Origin: an uncultured Clostridia bacterium
GTDB lineage: Bacteria; Bacillota; Clostridia; TANB77; CAG-508
Direction of reading: 5' to 3'
Assembly (NCBI GenBank): GCA_947630445.1
Contig: CANRHQ010000012.1
Span: 1 to 35,957, forward strand
Length of the DNA stretch: 35,957 nucleotides
Under the pieces are notes generated by a model, which was given only the letters and a program-made list of their open reading frames with translations, was not told where the DNA came from and did not search any database. Shown in pieces: positions 15,403-23,981 of the stretch (position 1 is its first letter; every line of letters starts with the position of its first letter). The position numbers and the translations under genes are program-made.

Positions 15403-18400
15403 TTATTTATGTCTTTTTCCAACATTTATGTATTTTATATATAATACTACAGAAATAATTATCATAATTACAATAGCAATAATTAGAATTGTTTTACTAC
15501 CTGTATATGGTAGAGTTTTTTTACTAATAGTATTATCTAATCCATTTTCTGTTTTTGAATTATTTGTATTACCTGTACTTGGATTTTGCTCTCCATCTGT
15601 TGTTTTTGGTTCTTCTCCTTCTGGGTTATTAGTATTTTCAGTTTCTGAACCTTCATTTTTTCCTATTGTTGGTGCATTATCTATTCCTGGAGTTTGTTGT
15701 TCTTCACCTGGAGCTTGTTGTTGTCCCCCGCTTGGATTTTGTTCTTCTTCACCTGGAGTTTGTTGTTGTCCTCCACTTGGATTTTGTTGCTCTTCACCCG
15801 GAGTTTGTTGTTGTCCTCCACTTGGATTTTGTTGTTCTTCACCTGGAGTTTGTTGTCCTCCACTTGGATTTTGTTGCTCCTCACCTGGATTTTGTTCTTC
15901 TCCTCCTGGATTTTGTTCTTCAGTTCCTGGTTGTTCCTGACCTGATTGATTTGGATCAAGTGTAGGTCCATCTTGCATAACATCATTTGATGATGAGTTT
16001 ATCCAACTAACTGTAGCTTTAACTGGTTCTCCAACATTTCCAGCAAGATCTTTATATTCAAATGTAAAGTCTCCATTTTGAGTAAATGTATATTCTTTAC
16101 CATTTTTATTATAATCGTTGTGAGGATTATTTGTAACAACAATTTCCTCATTAGCTACTAATGTTGCAACAACTTCACCTGTAGTTAAATCTGTTGTGCT
16201 ATATTTAATTTCAGCTTTTGGAGCTTCTTTATCTATCCAAGTTACATTAGCTGTAGCTGTTCCTATATGACCTGTATCCATATTTTTAAATATAAATGTA
16301 TATTTATCATTGTCTGTAAATGTAGCTACTGTTTTATCTTCATTAAGTGTAACATGTTTAGATGTATCTTTTAAATCTTCAATATTTTTAATGTCTTCAC
16401 TGATAATTTCATCATCAGTAATGTCTTCAAAATCAATTATTTTAACATTTTCTGCACTAAAGTTTGTAACTGTAGCTACAACATCATTTGCAGTAGGCTC
16501 TGTTGTTGTAAATTCAACACTAGCTGTTGGGTGTGGATTTAATTTAACATTTTCAAATATATTAAACATTCTAGCTGTAAACCAGTTTCCATTTGTTGCT
16601 CTTTCAGCCCATATTTTAACATATTGAATTTTTCCGATTTGTTTTAATTCTTCATCTGTTTTATTTAAATCAAATCTCTTAATATTTTTTAAACCGAAAT
16701 CATAATCATTAGCTTTATCTGTATCAACATATTGTAAGTTTTTCTGTGTATAAACATCTGTCCAACTTCCCTCTTCACCTGTAGCACTTACAGAAATTGA
16801 TACATCTAATAATCTACCATTTCCTCCGCCACCTGGAACATATTCAATACCAGCTAAATAAATTGGTCTATCAATTTTGATAATCATATATCTTTCTGTG
16901 TCTCTACCATTCCAGTCTGAGTGGAAACTTGTATTATAATTACCATCAATTGCATTTTTAGCGTATCTACCTTGTCCAGTAGCTTCAGTAGAAACTTTAT
17001 GAATTGACAAGTGTGAAACAGGAACATATCTTCTTTCTATATCTTTTTCATTTTCTGAAGTAAATGTATATCTAACAACATTACTTGAAAGTTTTATTCC
17101 AGTAGCCTTTTGTCTTAATTCAATTGTAACATCTCCTTTTAATACTGGAGATTCTGTTTCAAATGAAATCCATTCATTTCCGTTTGAATTTTCAGTTTCA
17201 GATATTTCTTGTACTGATAATGTAGAAATTGGACTATTTGTTACATAACGCCATTCAGCAAGACTAGTATCAACTCCCATTATACGATTTTCTAAATCAT
17301 TAGCATAAACATCACTTGAAACTGTTTGTGGTAAGATGTCTATTTTGTATAAAGTATCATCTGCATAACCTGTTCCAACAATATGAACATATATATCATT
17401 ATCAGCTGTTATTTTAGCTATTTCCTCATCAGTTAATACAATCTCGTTTGTATTAGTTACTGTTTTGTATTTACTTGCATCATAAGATTTTCCATCTAAA
17501 GTGTAATCCCAACGAACTCCAGAATCTTTAAAACGATCTGATAATTTTAAAGTTCCAGCTTTAGTAATTAAAACTTGATCTTCTTCTCCTTCTTTCTCAG
17601 CTTTAATAACTGTTTCAACTTTATCAAATGAGAATTTAGCAAGTTCAGTATCTGTTTGACCTAATAAGAATTTAGCAACTGCTTTTGTTATACTTGGTTG
17701 ATATACCCAATTTGTATAATAGTTATTTATACTTTCTTTAGTTGTTCCTTTTTCAGGTCTATCTTTTGATGAATTCTCCCATGTACTACCAGTATTTAAT
17801 ATACTAGTTTGGAATAAAGTAAATTTAAACATATATTTTGTATAATTTTCTTTATCATTACTGTTAAAATCTTTTTTAATTCTATTTGTTAAGTTATACA
17901 TTGGTAATGGATAACATTTTAAAGCATTTCCAACTTCTTCTGCTAAATTTAAATATTGTTCATCTGTTTTACTTGGGTCTGCTTCATAAAGTTTAATAAT
18001 TCCATACCAAGCATCTATATTTATTGGCATAACTTCTAAGGCTTTTCTATATAATTCCATTTGTTTTTCGCTATTCTCTGAATAAGAATTTGCTAAATAT
18101 ACATATCTCATTGATTCTGTATAATCATCAAAATTATTTAAAGCATCTTGTGCAAGTGGAACATAAGAAGCAAGCCAACCTTCAGCATAATCATCATCAC
18201 CCCAACCTAAAGGAGATCTTAATGATAATCTTTCAGTTTTTCCAGATTGAGACCATCCACTAACATCATTATCTATATTCCAATAACCATTTCCTTTATC
18301 ATCTTGACTATAATAGATAAGTGCAGCATGTCCTGGTTGTGAAATAACAGATGATGGAATTCCGTTAACACCTCTTATGTTAGAACCAATTTTTGAAATA

Positions 18401-19893
18401 CCTCCACAAACGGCTCCACCTTCAATATTCATCCATAATTTATAAAGCCCTGGTCTCCAAGTTACATGATAATTTGTAAATACTCCTTCATATTTCTTAT
18501 CATACTCATCTTTTTTCTTTTCATCATGAAATTCTGCTCTTGCATAATCTGGGTCAATATATTTCATATATGGGTGTGGTGTTAAATATTTTCCAACTTC
18601 ATCAGGATGTTCATTAATTCTATTCTGAACGTAATCATTTAACCAATATATTGATTCATCATCAATAATATTATTTAAAACGAAACGCATTTCTTCAACT
18701 TCTAGACTTTCAAATAATGGTGTAAAATCAACTTTTATACCTTCTTCATCTCTTAAAGCTACAAAATCATCCTCATCATGTAATTTTTTGAAAATTTCAT
18801 AACGTGCAAGTGCTGTTGATTGGTTTTCTGGTGAATCTGTTTGCATCCACAAAGAAACTTGTGCAGAGTGTGTTAATGAAACAGTAATCATCATTTTTCT
18901 ATATAATTCACCATATGTAATATTTCCAACTCTTGTTGTTTTTTGATTATTTAAATCATCTTTATGAGCTTGATATACTGCAGTTAAAGCCTGCATTGAA
19001 GCAATATAATTTCCATCAGGCTCTCCACCATATATATATAATCTCATATTAGTTAAACTAGTCATTAACCATTCAACTGTATCTTTATATTCATCTTTAC
19101 AATGTACAAAATCTAATAAAAATTCATATCCAAAATTATTTACAAATTCTCTTTGTAATAAAGTAAGTTCATACTCATCTGTATTTATTTGATTATTATC
19201 AACATAATTTTTTAGTTCTTCATCATATTGTTGCACTGTTTTTATGAACTCAACTGGTTCAGAAGCTCCTGTATCTTCATAATCGTTTGTCAATAATTTT
19301 GCATCAGCAAATACTGTTTCATCATACCATTCAGCCCACCAGCTATTAGAGTTTTTGTCAGTAACTAATTTTAAATATCTTGCATTTTCTAAATCAACTC
19401 TAATTTGTTCAGCCTTTGTCCATCCATAAAAAACGGTATTTGTTGTCTCTTTTTCTGTCCAATGTTCACCATCATCTGAAGTATAAACTTTAAATTTTGC
19501 ACCAGTATTATAATAATTACTTTGTTCACTATAGTCTATACCAACATATGCAGTAAAATAGTCATACTCACCGTAATTTTGTAAATCATATACAACTTCA
19601 GATGAAGCCCAAGCTGTTATACCTTTAACAAATTGTTTTGTTTCAGTATCACTTATTTTTAAAGTTATTATCTTATCACTGTCATTTCCATCTTTTTTTA
19701 GTATATGACCACTTGCCATTTTAGTTTTTTCTACATCATTGCTTATATCAGATAAATAAAGTTTTTTACCTGTTGCTGCCATAGTTTTATTAGGTATAAT
19801 CCCTACTACAATTAAAGAAAAAATAAAACAAAAAAATAACTTAACAATTAAGTTCAGTTTTACTTTGCTAGTTGTTAAATTCATTTTTTTCAT
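15403..19893 (-). CDS. Giant LPYTG cell-wall protein: NPCBM, transglutaminase-like, discoidin and Ig-like domains
   Basis: I use the ATG at 19,891-19,893 behind GGAGGAATTTTT, giving 1,496 residues. A signal peptide ends near AA-40/41. Residues ~43-200 look like an NPCBM carbohydrate-binding module (KLYLSDIS, KGITAWASSEVVYDL, YDYFTAYVGID, TSDDGEHW). Residues ~480-550 look like a transglutaminase-type Cys-His-Asp fold: Cys ~495 in GGAVCGGISK, His ~522 in QPGHAALIYY, and IDND. TPR-like helices follow. A discoidin (F5/8 type C) domain lies at ~955-1110 (KNAIDGNYNTSFHSDW), then two Ig-like domains (WIDKEAPKAEI, YKDLAGNVG), a Pro/Glu/Gln repeat stalk, LPYTG at ~1460, a membrane segment and KRHK. 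It is the only evident cargo of the element. I infer a wall-anchored protein that binds and may modify or crosslink glycan-linked substrates; substrate unknown. Confidence 0.85.
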   Translation of the reverse strand: MKKMNLTTSKVKLNLIVKLFFCFIFSLIVVGIIPNKTMAATGKKLYLSDISNDVEKTKMASGHILKKDGNDSDKIITLKISDTETKQFVKGITAWASSEVVYDLQNYGEYDYFTAYVGIDYSEQSNYYNTGAKFKVYTSDDGEHWTEKETTNTVFYGWTKAEQIRVDLENARYLKLVTDKNSNSWWAEWYDETVFADAKLLTNDYEDTGASEPVEFIKTVQQYDEELKNYVDNNQINTDEYELTLLQREFVNNFGYEFLLDFVHCKDEYKDTVEWLMTSLTNMRLYIYGGEPDGNYIASMQALTAVYQAHKDDLNNQKTTRVGNITYGELYRKMMITVSLTHSAQVSLWMQTDSPENQSTALARYEIFKKLHDEDDFVALRDEEGIKVDFTPLFESLEVEEMRFVLNNIIDDESIYWLNDYVQNRINEHPDEVGKYLTPHPYMKYIDPDYARAEFHDEKKKDEYDKKYEGVFTNYHVTWRPGLYKLWMNIEGGAVCGGISKIGSNIRGVNGIPSSVISQPGHAALIYYSQDDKGNGYWNIDNDVSGWSQSGKTERLSLRSPLGWGDDDYAEGWLASYVPLAQDALNNFDDYTESMRYVYLANSYSENSEKQMELYRKALEVMPINIDAWYGIIKLYEADPSKTDEQYLNLAEEVGNALKCYPLPMYNLTNRIKKDFNSNDKENYTKYMFKFTLFQTSILNTGSTWENSSKDRPEKGTTKESINNYYTNWVYQPSITKAVAKFLLGQTDTELAKFSFDKVETVIKAEKEGEEDQVLITKAGTLKLSDRFKDSGVRWDYTLDGKSYDASKYKTVTNTNEIVLTDEEIAKITADNDIYVHIVGTGYADDTLYKIDILPQTVSSDVYANDLENRIMGVDTSLAEWRYVTNSPISTLSVQEISETENSNGNEWISFETESPVLKGDVTIELRQKATGIKLSSNVVRYTFTSENEKDIERRYVPVSHLSIHKVSTEATGQGRYAKNAIDGNYNTSFHSDWNGRDTERYMIIKIDRPIYLAGIEYVPGGGGNGRLLDVSISVSATGEEGSWTDVYTQKNLQYVDTDKANDYDFGLKNIKRFDLNKTDEELKQIGKIQYVKIWAERATNGNWFTARMFNIFENVKLNPHPTASVEFTTTEPTANDVVATVTNFSAENVKIIDFEDITDDEIISEDIKNIEDLKDTSKHVTLNEDKTVATFTDNDKYTFIFKNMDTGHIGTATANVTWIDKEAPKAEIKYSTTDLTTGEVVATLVANEEIVVTNNPHNDYNKNGKEYTFTQNGDFTFEYKDLAGNVGEPVKATVSWINSSSNDVMQDGPTLDPNQSGQEQPGTEEQNPGGEEQNPGEEQQNPSGGQQTPGEEQQNPSGGQQQTPGEEQQNPSGGQQQTPGEEEQNPSGGQQQAPGEEQQTPGIDNAPTIGKNEGSETENTNNPEGEEPKTTDGEQNPSTGNTNNSKTENGLDNTISKKTLPYTGSKTILIIAIVIMIIISVVLYIKYINVGKRHK
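15690..15935 (-). repeat. Tandem repeats encoding the Pro/Glu/Gln-rich stalk
   Basis: About five imperfect units of ~42-45 bases encode variants of PGEEQQNPSGGQQQT. They form the wall-spanning spacer before the LPYTG signal. Such in-frame repeats readily change number, so stalk length probably varies between strains. Confidence 0.85.
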
Positions 19894-19960
19894 AAAAATT
19901 CCTCCATATTTATAATCCATATTTTACATCATTTGTTAGTCGAGATTAACTCTCTTTTTT

Positions 19961-19989
19961 ATTATAACATAAAATTCCAATTATGTAAA
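19961..19989 (-). promoter_or_regulatory. Promoter of the giant LPYTG protein gene
   Basis: TTTACA (19,984-19,989), a 17-base spacer and TATAAT (19,961-19,966) on the minus strand, inside the element ~50 bases from its right end. The leader to the ATG is ~60 bases and includes GTTA-N8-TAAC. The cargo can therefore be expressed independently of the interrupted PBP gene. Confidence 0.75.
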
Positions 19990-20034
19990 TATATTTTTCA
20001 TTTTTTGACATTTATTTTGTGTTGCTAAAACTAC

Positions 20035-21738
20035 TCATACACCTCCTTGGTGTCCTCCTTCTCCTGTTGGATTATATAAAGTTATTAATAATACTATATT
20101 GGGATCATTTGTTTCTGCAACACCACAAAATGATGTTACATATTTTCCTGTATTAACTCCATCTTCTGATGTACCTGTTTTTCCTCCTACATTATATCCC
20201 ACTACTTGTGCATTTTTACCTGTTCCTTCTGCTACAACACTATTCATCATACTAAGAATTTTCTCTGCATTTTCTTTTGATATAATTTGTTCTCCTGTTT
20301 CTATTGGTAGTTCTGTTATTTCACCTGTTACACTATTTTCTATACTTTTAACAATTCTAGGTTTTATATATTTTCCACCATTTGCAATTGATGAAACTGC
20401 TGTAATCATTTGTATTGGTGTAATTTCAAATCTCTGTCCAAAACTTATTGTTGCTAATTCTACAGGTCCTGCTTTTTCTTCTTTTACAAATATACTATTA
20501 GCCTCTCCTGGCAATTTAATTCCTGTTTTTGAAAATAGTCCAAATTTTCTTAAATACTCATAGTATTTTGTAACACCTATTTTTTGACCTAATCCTATAA
20601 ATACAGGATTACAAGAATTCATTAATGCTTGCCTTAAACTTTCTGAACCATGAGGTCTATAATATCTCCAACATTTTATCCTTGTTCCAGCGACCTCAAT
20701 ACTTCCAGTACAGGCAAATTGCCCTGCTTGATCTATATTTGTTACTATTCCTTCTTCTAAAGATGCAGAAGCTGTCACTAATTTGAATACAGAACCTGGT
20801 TCATATGTATCTGATATGGCTTTATTTCTCCACATTCCTTGTAAAATAATAGTTCTATCCTCTTGTGCCATTTCATCCCATTGCAATTTTAATTCATCAG
20901 AATTTGGCTCATAAGGGGTATTCAAATTATAACTTGGATATGTCGCCATAGCTAATATATCTCCATTTTTGGGATTCATTGCAATAATGCTTCCACCATC
21001 TGTACACACATTGTCTATACATGCCTCTTCTAAATATTTTTCTACTATAGATTGTATTGTCATATCTATTGTTAATATTAAATTATTTCCATCTACTGCT
21101 GAAACATATTCTTCTGAACCTAAACTCTCTCCAGCAGCATTTGTTTCTCTCTCTATTTTTCCGTTTTTACCTTTTAGTTCATCATCATATTTGGCTTCAA
21201 TTCCATCTAATCCTTGATTATCACTTCCACAAAATCCAATAATTTGTGCAGCTAAATCACCATATGGATAATATCTTTTTGAGTCTTCATCTATGTTTAT
21301 ACCTGTTGTTATACCATTTTCTTCTATCCAATGTCTTAATTGATCTGTTTTCTCTTTTTCTACTTTTCTTACTATTGTTTCTATTGAACTTTTTTTACTT
21401 ACTTTTTTTAAAGTTTTTTCATAATCTAAATCAAAAATTTCTGTTAATGCTTTTGCCACTTTTTCTTTACTTTCTTTTGGTATATTTGTAGGGTTTACTG
21501 TTACTGATTCTACACTTGAACTAACAGCTAATATATATTTTTTAGTACTATCATATATCGTTCCTCTTTTGGCTGTTATACTTCTACTTTGAGATTGTTG
21601 ACTACTAGCCCTTTCACTTAAGTCTACTCCCCAAACAAATTGTATGTACCCAAGTCTAACTGTTAATGCAATAAATATTATTATTACCACAAATAACGCA
21701 TTTTTCATTTTCTTTTTATTTGATAATGATATTGGCAC
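20035..21738 (-). pseudogene. Class B penicillin-binding protein, 3' end displaced by the element
   Basis: It starts at GTG 21,736-21,738 behind AAAGGAGG. The 567-residue product has one membrane anchor (residues ~12-33), the dimerisation domain (RGTIYDSTKKYILA) and a transpeptidase domain with Ser316-x-x-Lys (SVFK), SCN at 375-377 and KTG at 520-522. It belongs to the FtsI/SpoVD group that crosslinks septal or spore peptidoglycan with a SEDS partner. The frame ends GHQGG-V-stop, where V and the stop come from the element. The missing 23 codons lie at 13,304-13,384. They form the closing strand and helix of the transpeptidase fold, so the truncated enzyme is probably impaired. No PASTA domain follows, even in the joined form. 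rodA lies in the same gene cluster. Confidence 0.9.
20040..20049. repeat. Right attachment core, CACCTCCTTG
   Basis: Direct repeat of 13,375-13,384. Left of it is element DNA (stop codon at once); right of it is intact PBP coding sequence. Confidence 0.85.
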
Positions 21739-21789
21739 AAAACCACCTCCTTTTAATTTTTATGTTTTTATATTTATTTAATGCCAAAT

Positions 21790-21842
21790 AAAAAAGCGGA
21801 ATTACTATTTTCTAAATATTATTTTTAGAAAATTTATTCCGC
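21790..21842 (-). terminator. Terminator between mazF-like gene and the PBP gene
   Basis: GCGGAAT and ATTCCGC, with an inner TTTTCTAAA/TTTAGAAAA stem, are followed by TTTTTT on the minus strand. The PBP gene therefore needs its own promoter or read-through; none was obvious in the 50 bases before its GTG. Confidence 0.8.
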
Positions 21843-21848
21843 ATAAAT

Positions 21849-22196
21849 TTATTCTAATCCAAAACTTACTCCCAAAGCATTATTTAATTTGTTTATTATT
21901 TGACTATCATCTATATGTCCTATTTTTTCTTTTAGTCTACTTTTATCTATTGTTCTTATCTGCTCTGCTAAAACTACAGAATTGCTTTTAAGTCCACTTG
22001 TATTTTCACCTAATTCTATGTGTGTTGGTAATTTGGTTTTATTTGTTTGAGATGTTATAGCTGCTGCAATTACTGTTGGACTATATTTATTTCCCAAATC
22101 ATTTTGTATTATTAGAACTGGTCTAATTCCTCCTTGTTCTGATCCAACAACTGGACTTAAATCTGCATAAAACATATCCCCTCTTTTGACTACCAT
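21849..22196 (-). CDS. mazF: MazF/NdoA-family endoribonuclease toxin
   Basis: I use the ATG at 22,194-22,196, eight bases after GGGAG; a TTG five codons upstream overlaps that site. The 115-residue protein has the PemK/MazF fold with KRGDMFYADLSPVVGSEQGG at the start, RPVLIIQND, the catalytic-region PTVIAAAIT and LAEQIRTIDKSRL. MazF proteins cleave single-stranded RNA at short sequence motifs. No MazE/NdoAI-like antitoxin frame is adjacent; the gene upstream encodes a membrane-anchored protein. The antitoxin may be elsewhere, or regulation may differ. Confidence 0.92.
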   Translation of the reverse strand: MVVKRGDMFYADLSPVVGSEQGGIRPVLIIQNDLGNKYSPTVIAAAITSQTNKTKLPTHIELGENTSGLKSNSVVLAEQIRTIDKSRLKEKIGHIDDSQIINKLNNALGVSFGLE

Positions 22197-22313
22197 TTTC
22201 TTCACTCCCAAAATTAGTATATTTTAAGTCTATATATTCGTATATTTAAACTATTAATTATGAAGTAAAGTCAATAGTTTGCTACATTTATAAATTCCGT
22301 AAAGCTATTAGTA

Positions 22314-22928
22314 TTATTTTGTACTATTTACCTTTACCTCATTATATAATATGTAAATTGTCGTTTTTTGTTTGTTGTCCTTTATTTCCATTTTAGTTGG
22401 TTGTTGTGTTTTTTTGTCTATATATAAGGTCTTATTTTGGGTATAAATATTTTCATTATTTGCTATTACATTCATTATGATTTCTGTATCATTTTCTTCA
22501 AATTTTGATGTTTGAGATTCTCTATAATCTTCTATAAAACTACTTAAATCCAAGCAATTATTTCCTAAATAATTATAATTTTCCAATATTGTACTTAAAC
22601 TCAAATTACTGTTTTCTATTTTTAGGTTTGTTCCATTGTTTTCTATTTTTATTCCAGCTATATTGCTTGGTTCTATTACCTCTTGGGTACTTATATTAGG
22701 TGATTGAAATGTCTGTTTTAATATATATTTGTTTTTATTTTTGTTGCTTGTTACTTCTACTGTTACTTTAGCTTCATATGAATTAATATTTAAAATATTA
22801 TTCACGATATCTTGACTGGTTTTAGTATTTCCAATTTTCAAATCTTTAACCTTAATTTTATAAAAAATTATAAATATGATGGCAATTAATATAAAAATAA
22901 CTAAAATTAATAAATATTTTTTCTTCAT
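22314..22928 (-). CDS. GerS-like / LolA-like membrane-anchored protein
   Basis: This 204-residue protein starts at an ATG behind GGAGGT. Residues 4-24 are a hydrophobic anchor without a lipobox cysteine. The rest alternates beta-strand-like segments: YEAKVTVEVTSNKNKNKYIL, ISTQEVIEPSNIAGIKI, NETEIIM-type strands, KTLYIDKKTQQPTKMEIKD, resembling the LolA/LolB-like fold of clostridial GerS proteins. In C. difficile GerS works with the amidase CwlD in cortex modification, and a cwlD-type gene lies in this same window. GerS is a lipoprotein and this one is not, so the assignment is a fold-level guess. Confidence 0.55.
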   Translation of the reverse strand: MKKKYLLILVIFILIAIIFIIFYKIKVKDLKIGNTKTSQDIVNNILNINSYEAKVTVEVTSNKNKNKYILKQTFQSPNISTQEVIEPSNIAGIKIENNGTNLKIENSNLSLSTILENYNYLGNNCLDLSSFIEDYRESQTSKFEENDTEIIMNVIANNENIYTQNKTLYIDKKTQQPTKMEIKDNKQKTTIYILYNEVKVNSTK

Positions 22929-22984
22929 TGCTACCTCCTTTTAATGTATATTTATTAATTTTAGTATAATAATATAACTTTTGA

Positions 22985-23959
22985 TTATAAGTTATTAAAA
23001 TATTCTTCAATTTTATTTATTAGAGTGGTTTCATTATTAATTTGATTTATTTCGTTTCTAAAATTACTTGAGTCTTTTAAATTTTTTGTATAACAAGCAA
23101 TATGTTTTCTCATTTCATTTATAGCAACTATTTCACCTTTTTCTTTTATTGCTAATTTAATATGTTCTATTAATATTTGTTTCTTTTCTTGAGTAGTAGG
23201 TTTTTGCATTTTATTTCCCGTTTCTAAAAAGTATCGTATTTGTTCAAATATCCAAGGATTTCCCATAGCTCCTCTTCCTATCATAATACCATCTACACCT
23301 GTATATTCAAACATATTTTTAGCAGTTTCTTCATCAATAACATCTCCATTTCCTATTACAGGAATTTTAACACTTTCTTTAACTTTTTTTATGATTTCTA
23401 AATCAACCTTTCCTGAATAAAACTCATCTCTAGTTCTTCCATGTATTGTTATTGCTGACACTCCATTTTTTTCTGCTATTTGTGCGACTTCGCAGGCAAC
23501 AATATTTTCACTATCCCACCCCTTCCTAAATTTTAAAGTAACTGGAACTTTTGAATTTTTTACTACTGATTTTATAATTTCCTCAACTTTATTTAAATCT
23601 AATAATAATTTACTTCCATCTCCATTTTTTACTACTTTAGGTGCTGGACATCCCATATTTATATCTACAATATCAGCAATATTACTTACATATTTAGCTG
23701 AATATCCCATAATTTCTGGCTCACTACCAAAAATTTGCATACTTATTGGTCTTTTTTCTCCTTCTACTTTTAAAAGTTGTTTTGTCTTTTCATCTCCATA
23801 ATACAATGCTTTTGAACTTACCATTTCTGTACAAACTAACCCTGGACTAAATTTTTCTACGATCATTCTAAAAGGCAGGTCTGTTATACCTGCCATTGGA
23901 GCTAATATTAAATTATTTTTTAATTTTAAACTACCTATATTTAATTCATGAATATACAT
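22985..23959 (-). CDS. dusB: tRNA-dihydrouridine synthase
   Basis: This 324-residue flavoenzyme reduces uridine to dihydrouridine in the tRNA D-loop. Motifs in order are LAPMAGITDLPFRMI (FMN site), SMQIFGSEP, DINMGCPAPKVVKNGDGSKL with the catalytic Cys, TIHGRTRDEFYSG, PVIGNGDV and GRGAMGNPWIF. The C-terminal helical tRNA-binding domain follows. The NMGCPAPKVV signature and length suit DusB of Firmicutes. It follows rodA by 22 bases. The nearest GGGG is 15 bases from the ATG, so its ribosome binding site is poor. Confidence 0.93.
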   Translation of the reverse strand: MYIHELNIGSLKLKNNLILAPMAGITDLPFRMIVEKFSPGLVCTEMVSSKALYYGDEKTKQLLKVEGEKRPISMQIFGSEPEIMGYSAKYVSNIADIVDINMGCPAPKVVKNGDGSKLLLDLNKVEEIIKSVVKNSKVPVTLKFRKGWDSENIVACEVAQIAEKNGVSAITIHGRTRDEFYSGKVDLEIIKKVKESVKIPVIGNGDVIDEETAKNMFEYTGVDGIMIGRGAMGNPWIFEQIRYFLETGNKMQKPTTQEKKQILIEHIKLAIKEKGEIVAINEMRKHIACYTKNLKDSSNFRNEINQINNETTLINKIEEYFNNL

Positions 23960-23981
23960 TTCTTTGTTTGTATTACCCCTT

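Larger units (their letters stand above)
13375..20049. mobile_element. 6.67-kb serine-recombinase element inserted in a class B PBP gene
   Basis: The boundaries are the 10-bp repeats at 13,375-13,384 and 20,040-20,049; removing one repeat and the DNA between (6,665 bp) restores the PBP reading frame. Contents, all on the minus strand, are a large serine recombinase next to the left end, a 55-codon gene, and a giant LPYTG surface protein with its own promoter at the right end. Nothing resembling conjugation, mobilisation, replication, capsid or lysis genes is present. It could be a minimal integrative cargo element or a degenerate relative of a larger one. The host gene orientation and the element genes are the same. 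Confidence 0.88.

Noticed and set aside
15690..15935. Regularly spaced repeats considered as a CRISPR array
   Set aside because: The units are directly abutting, in frame and coding, with no unique spacers between them.
15428..15986. Long open frames on both strands over the Pro/Glu/Gln repeat region
   Set aside because: They are by-products of the 45-base tandem repeat, whose low stop-codon content opens several frames. Only the frame continuous with the giant LPYTG protein has a start, signal peptide and domains.
13390..20049. Element considered as a prophage or conjugative transposon
   Set aside because: No structural, lysis, relaxase, coupling or replication genes are present between the two core repeats.
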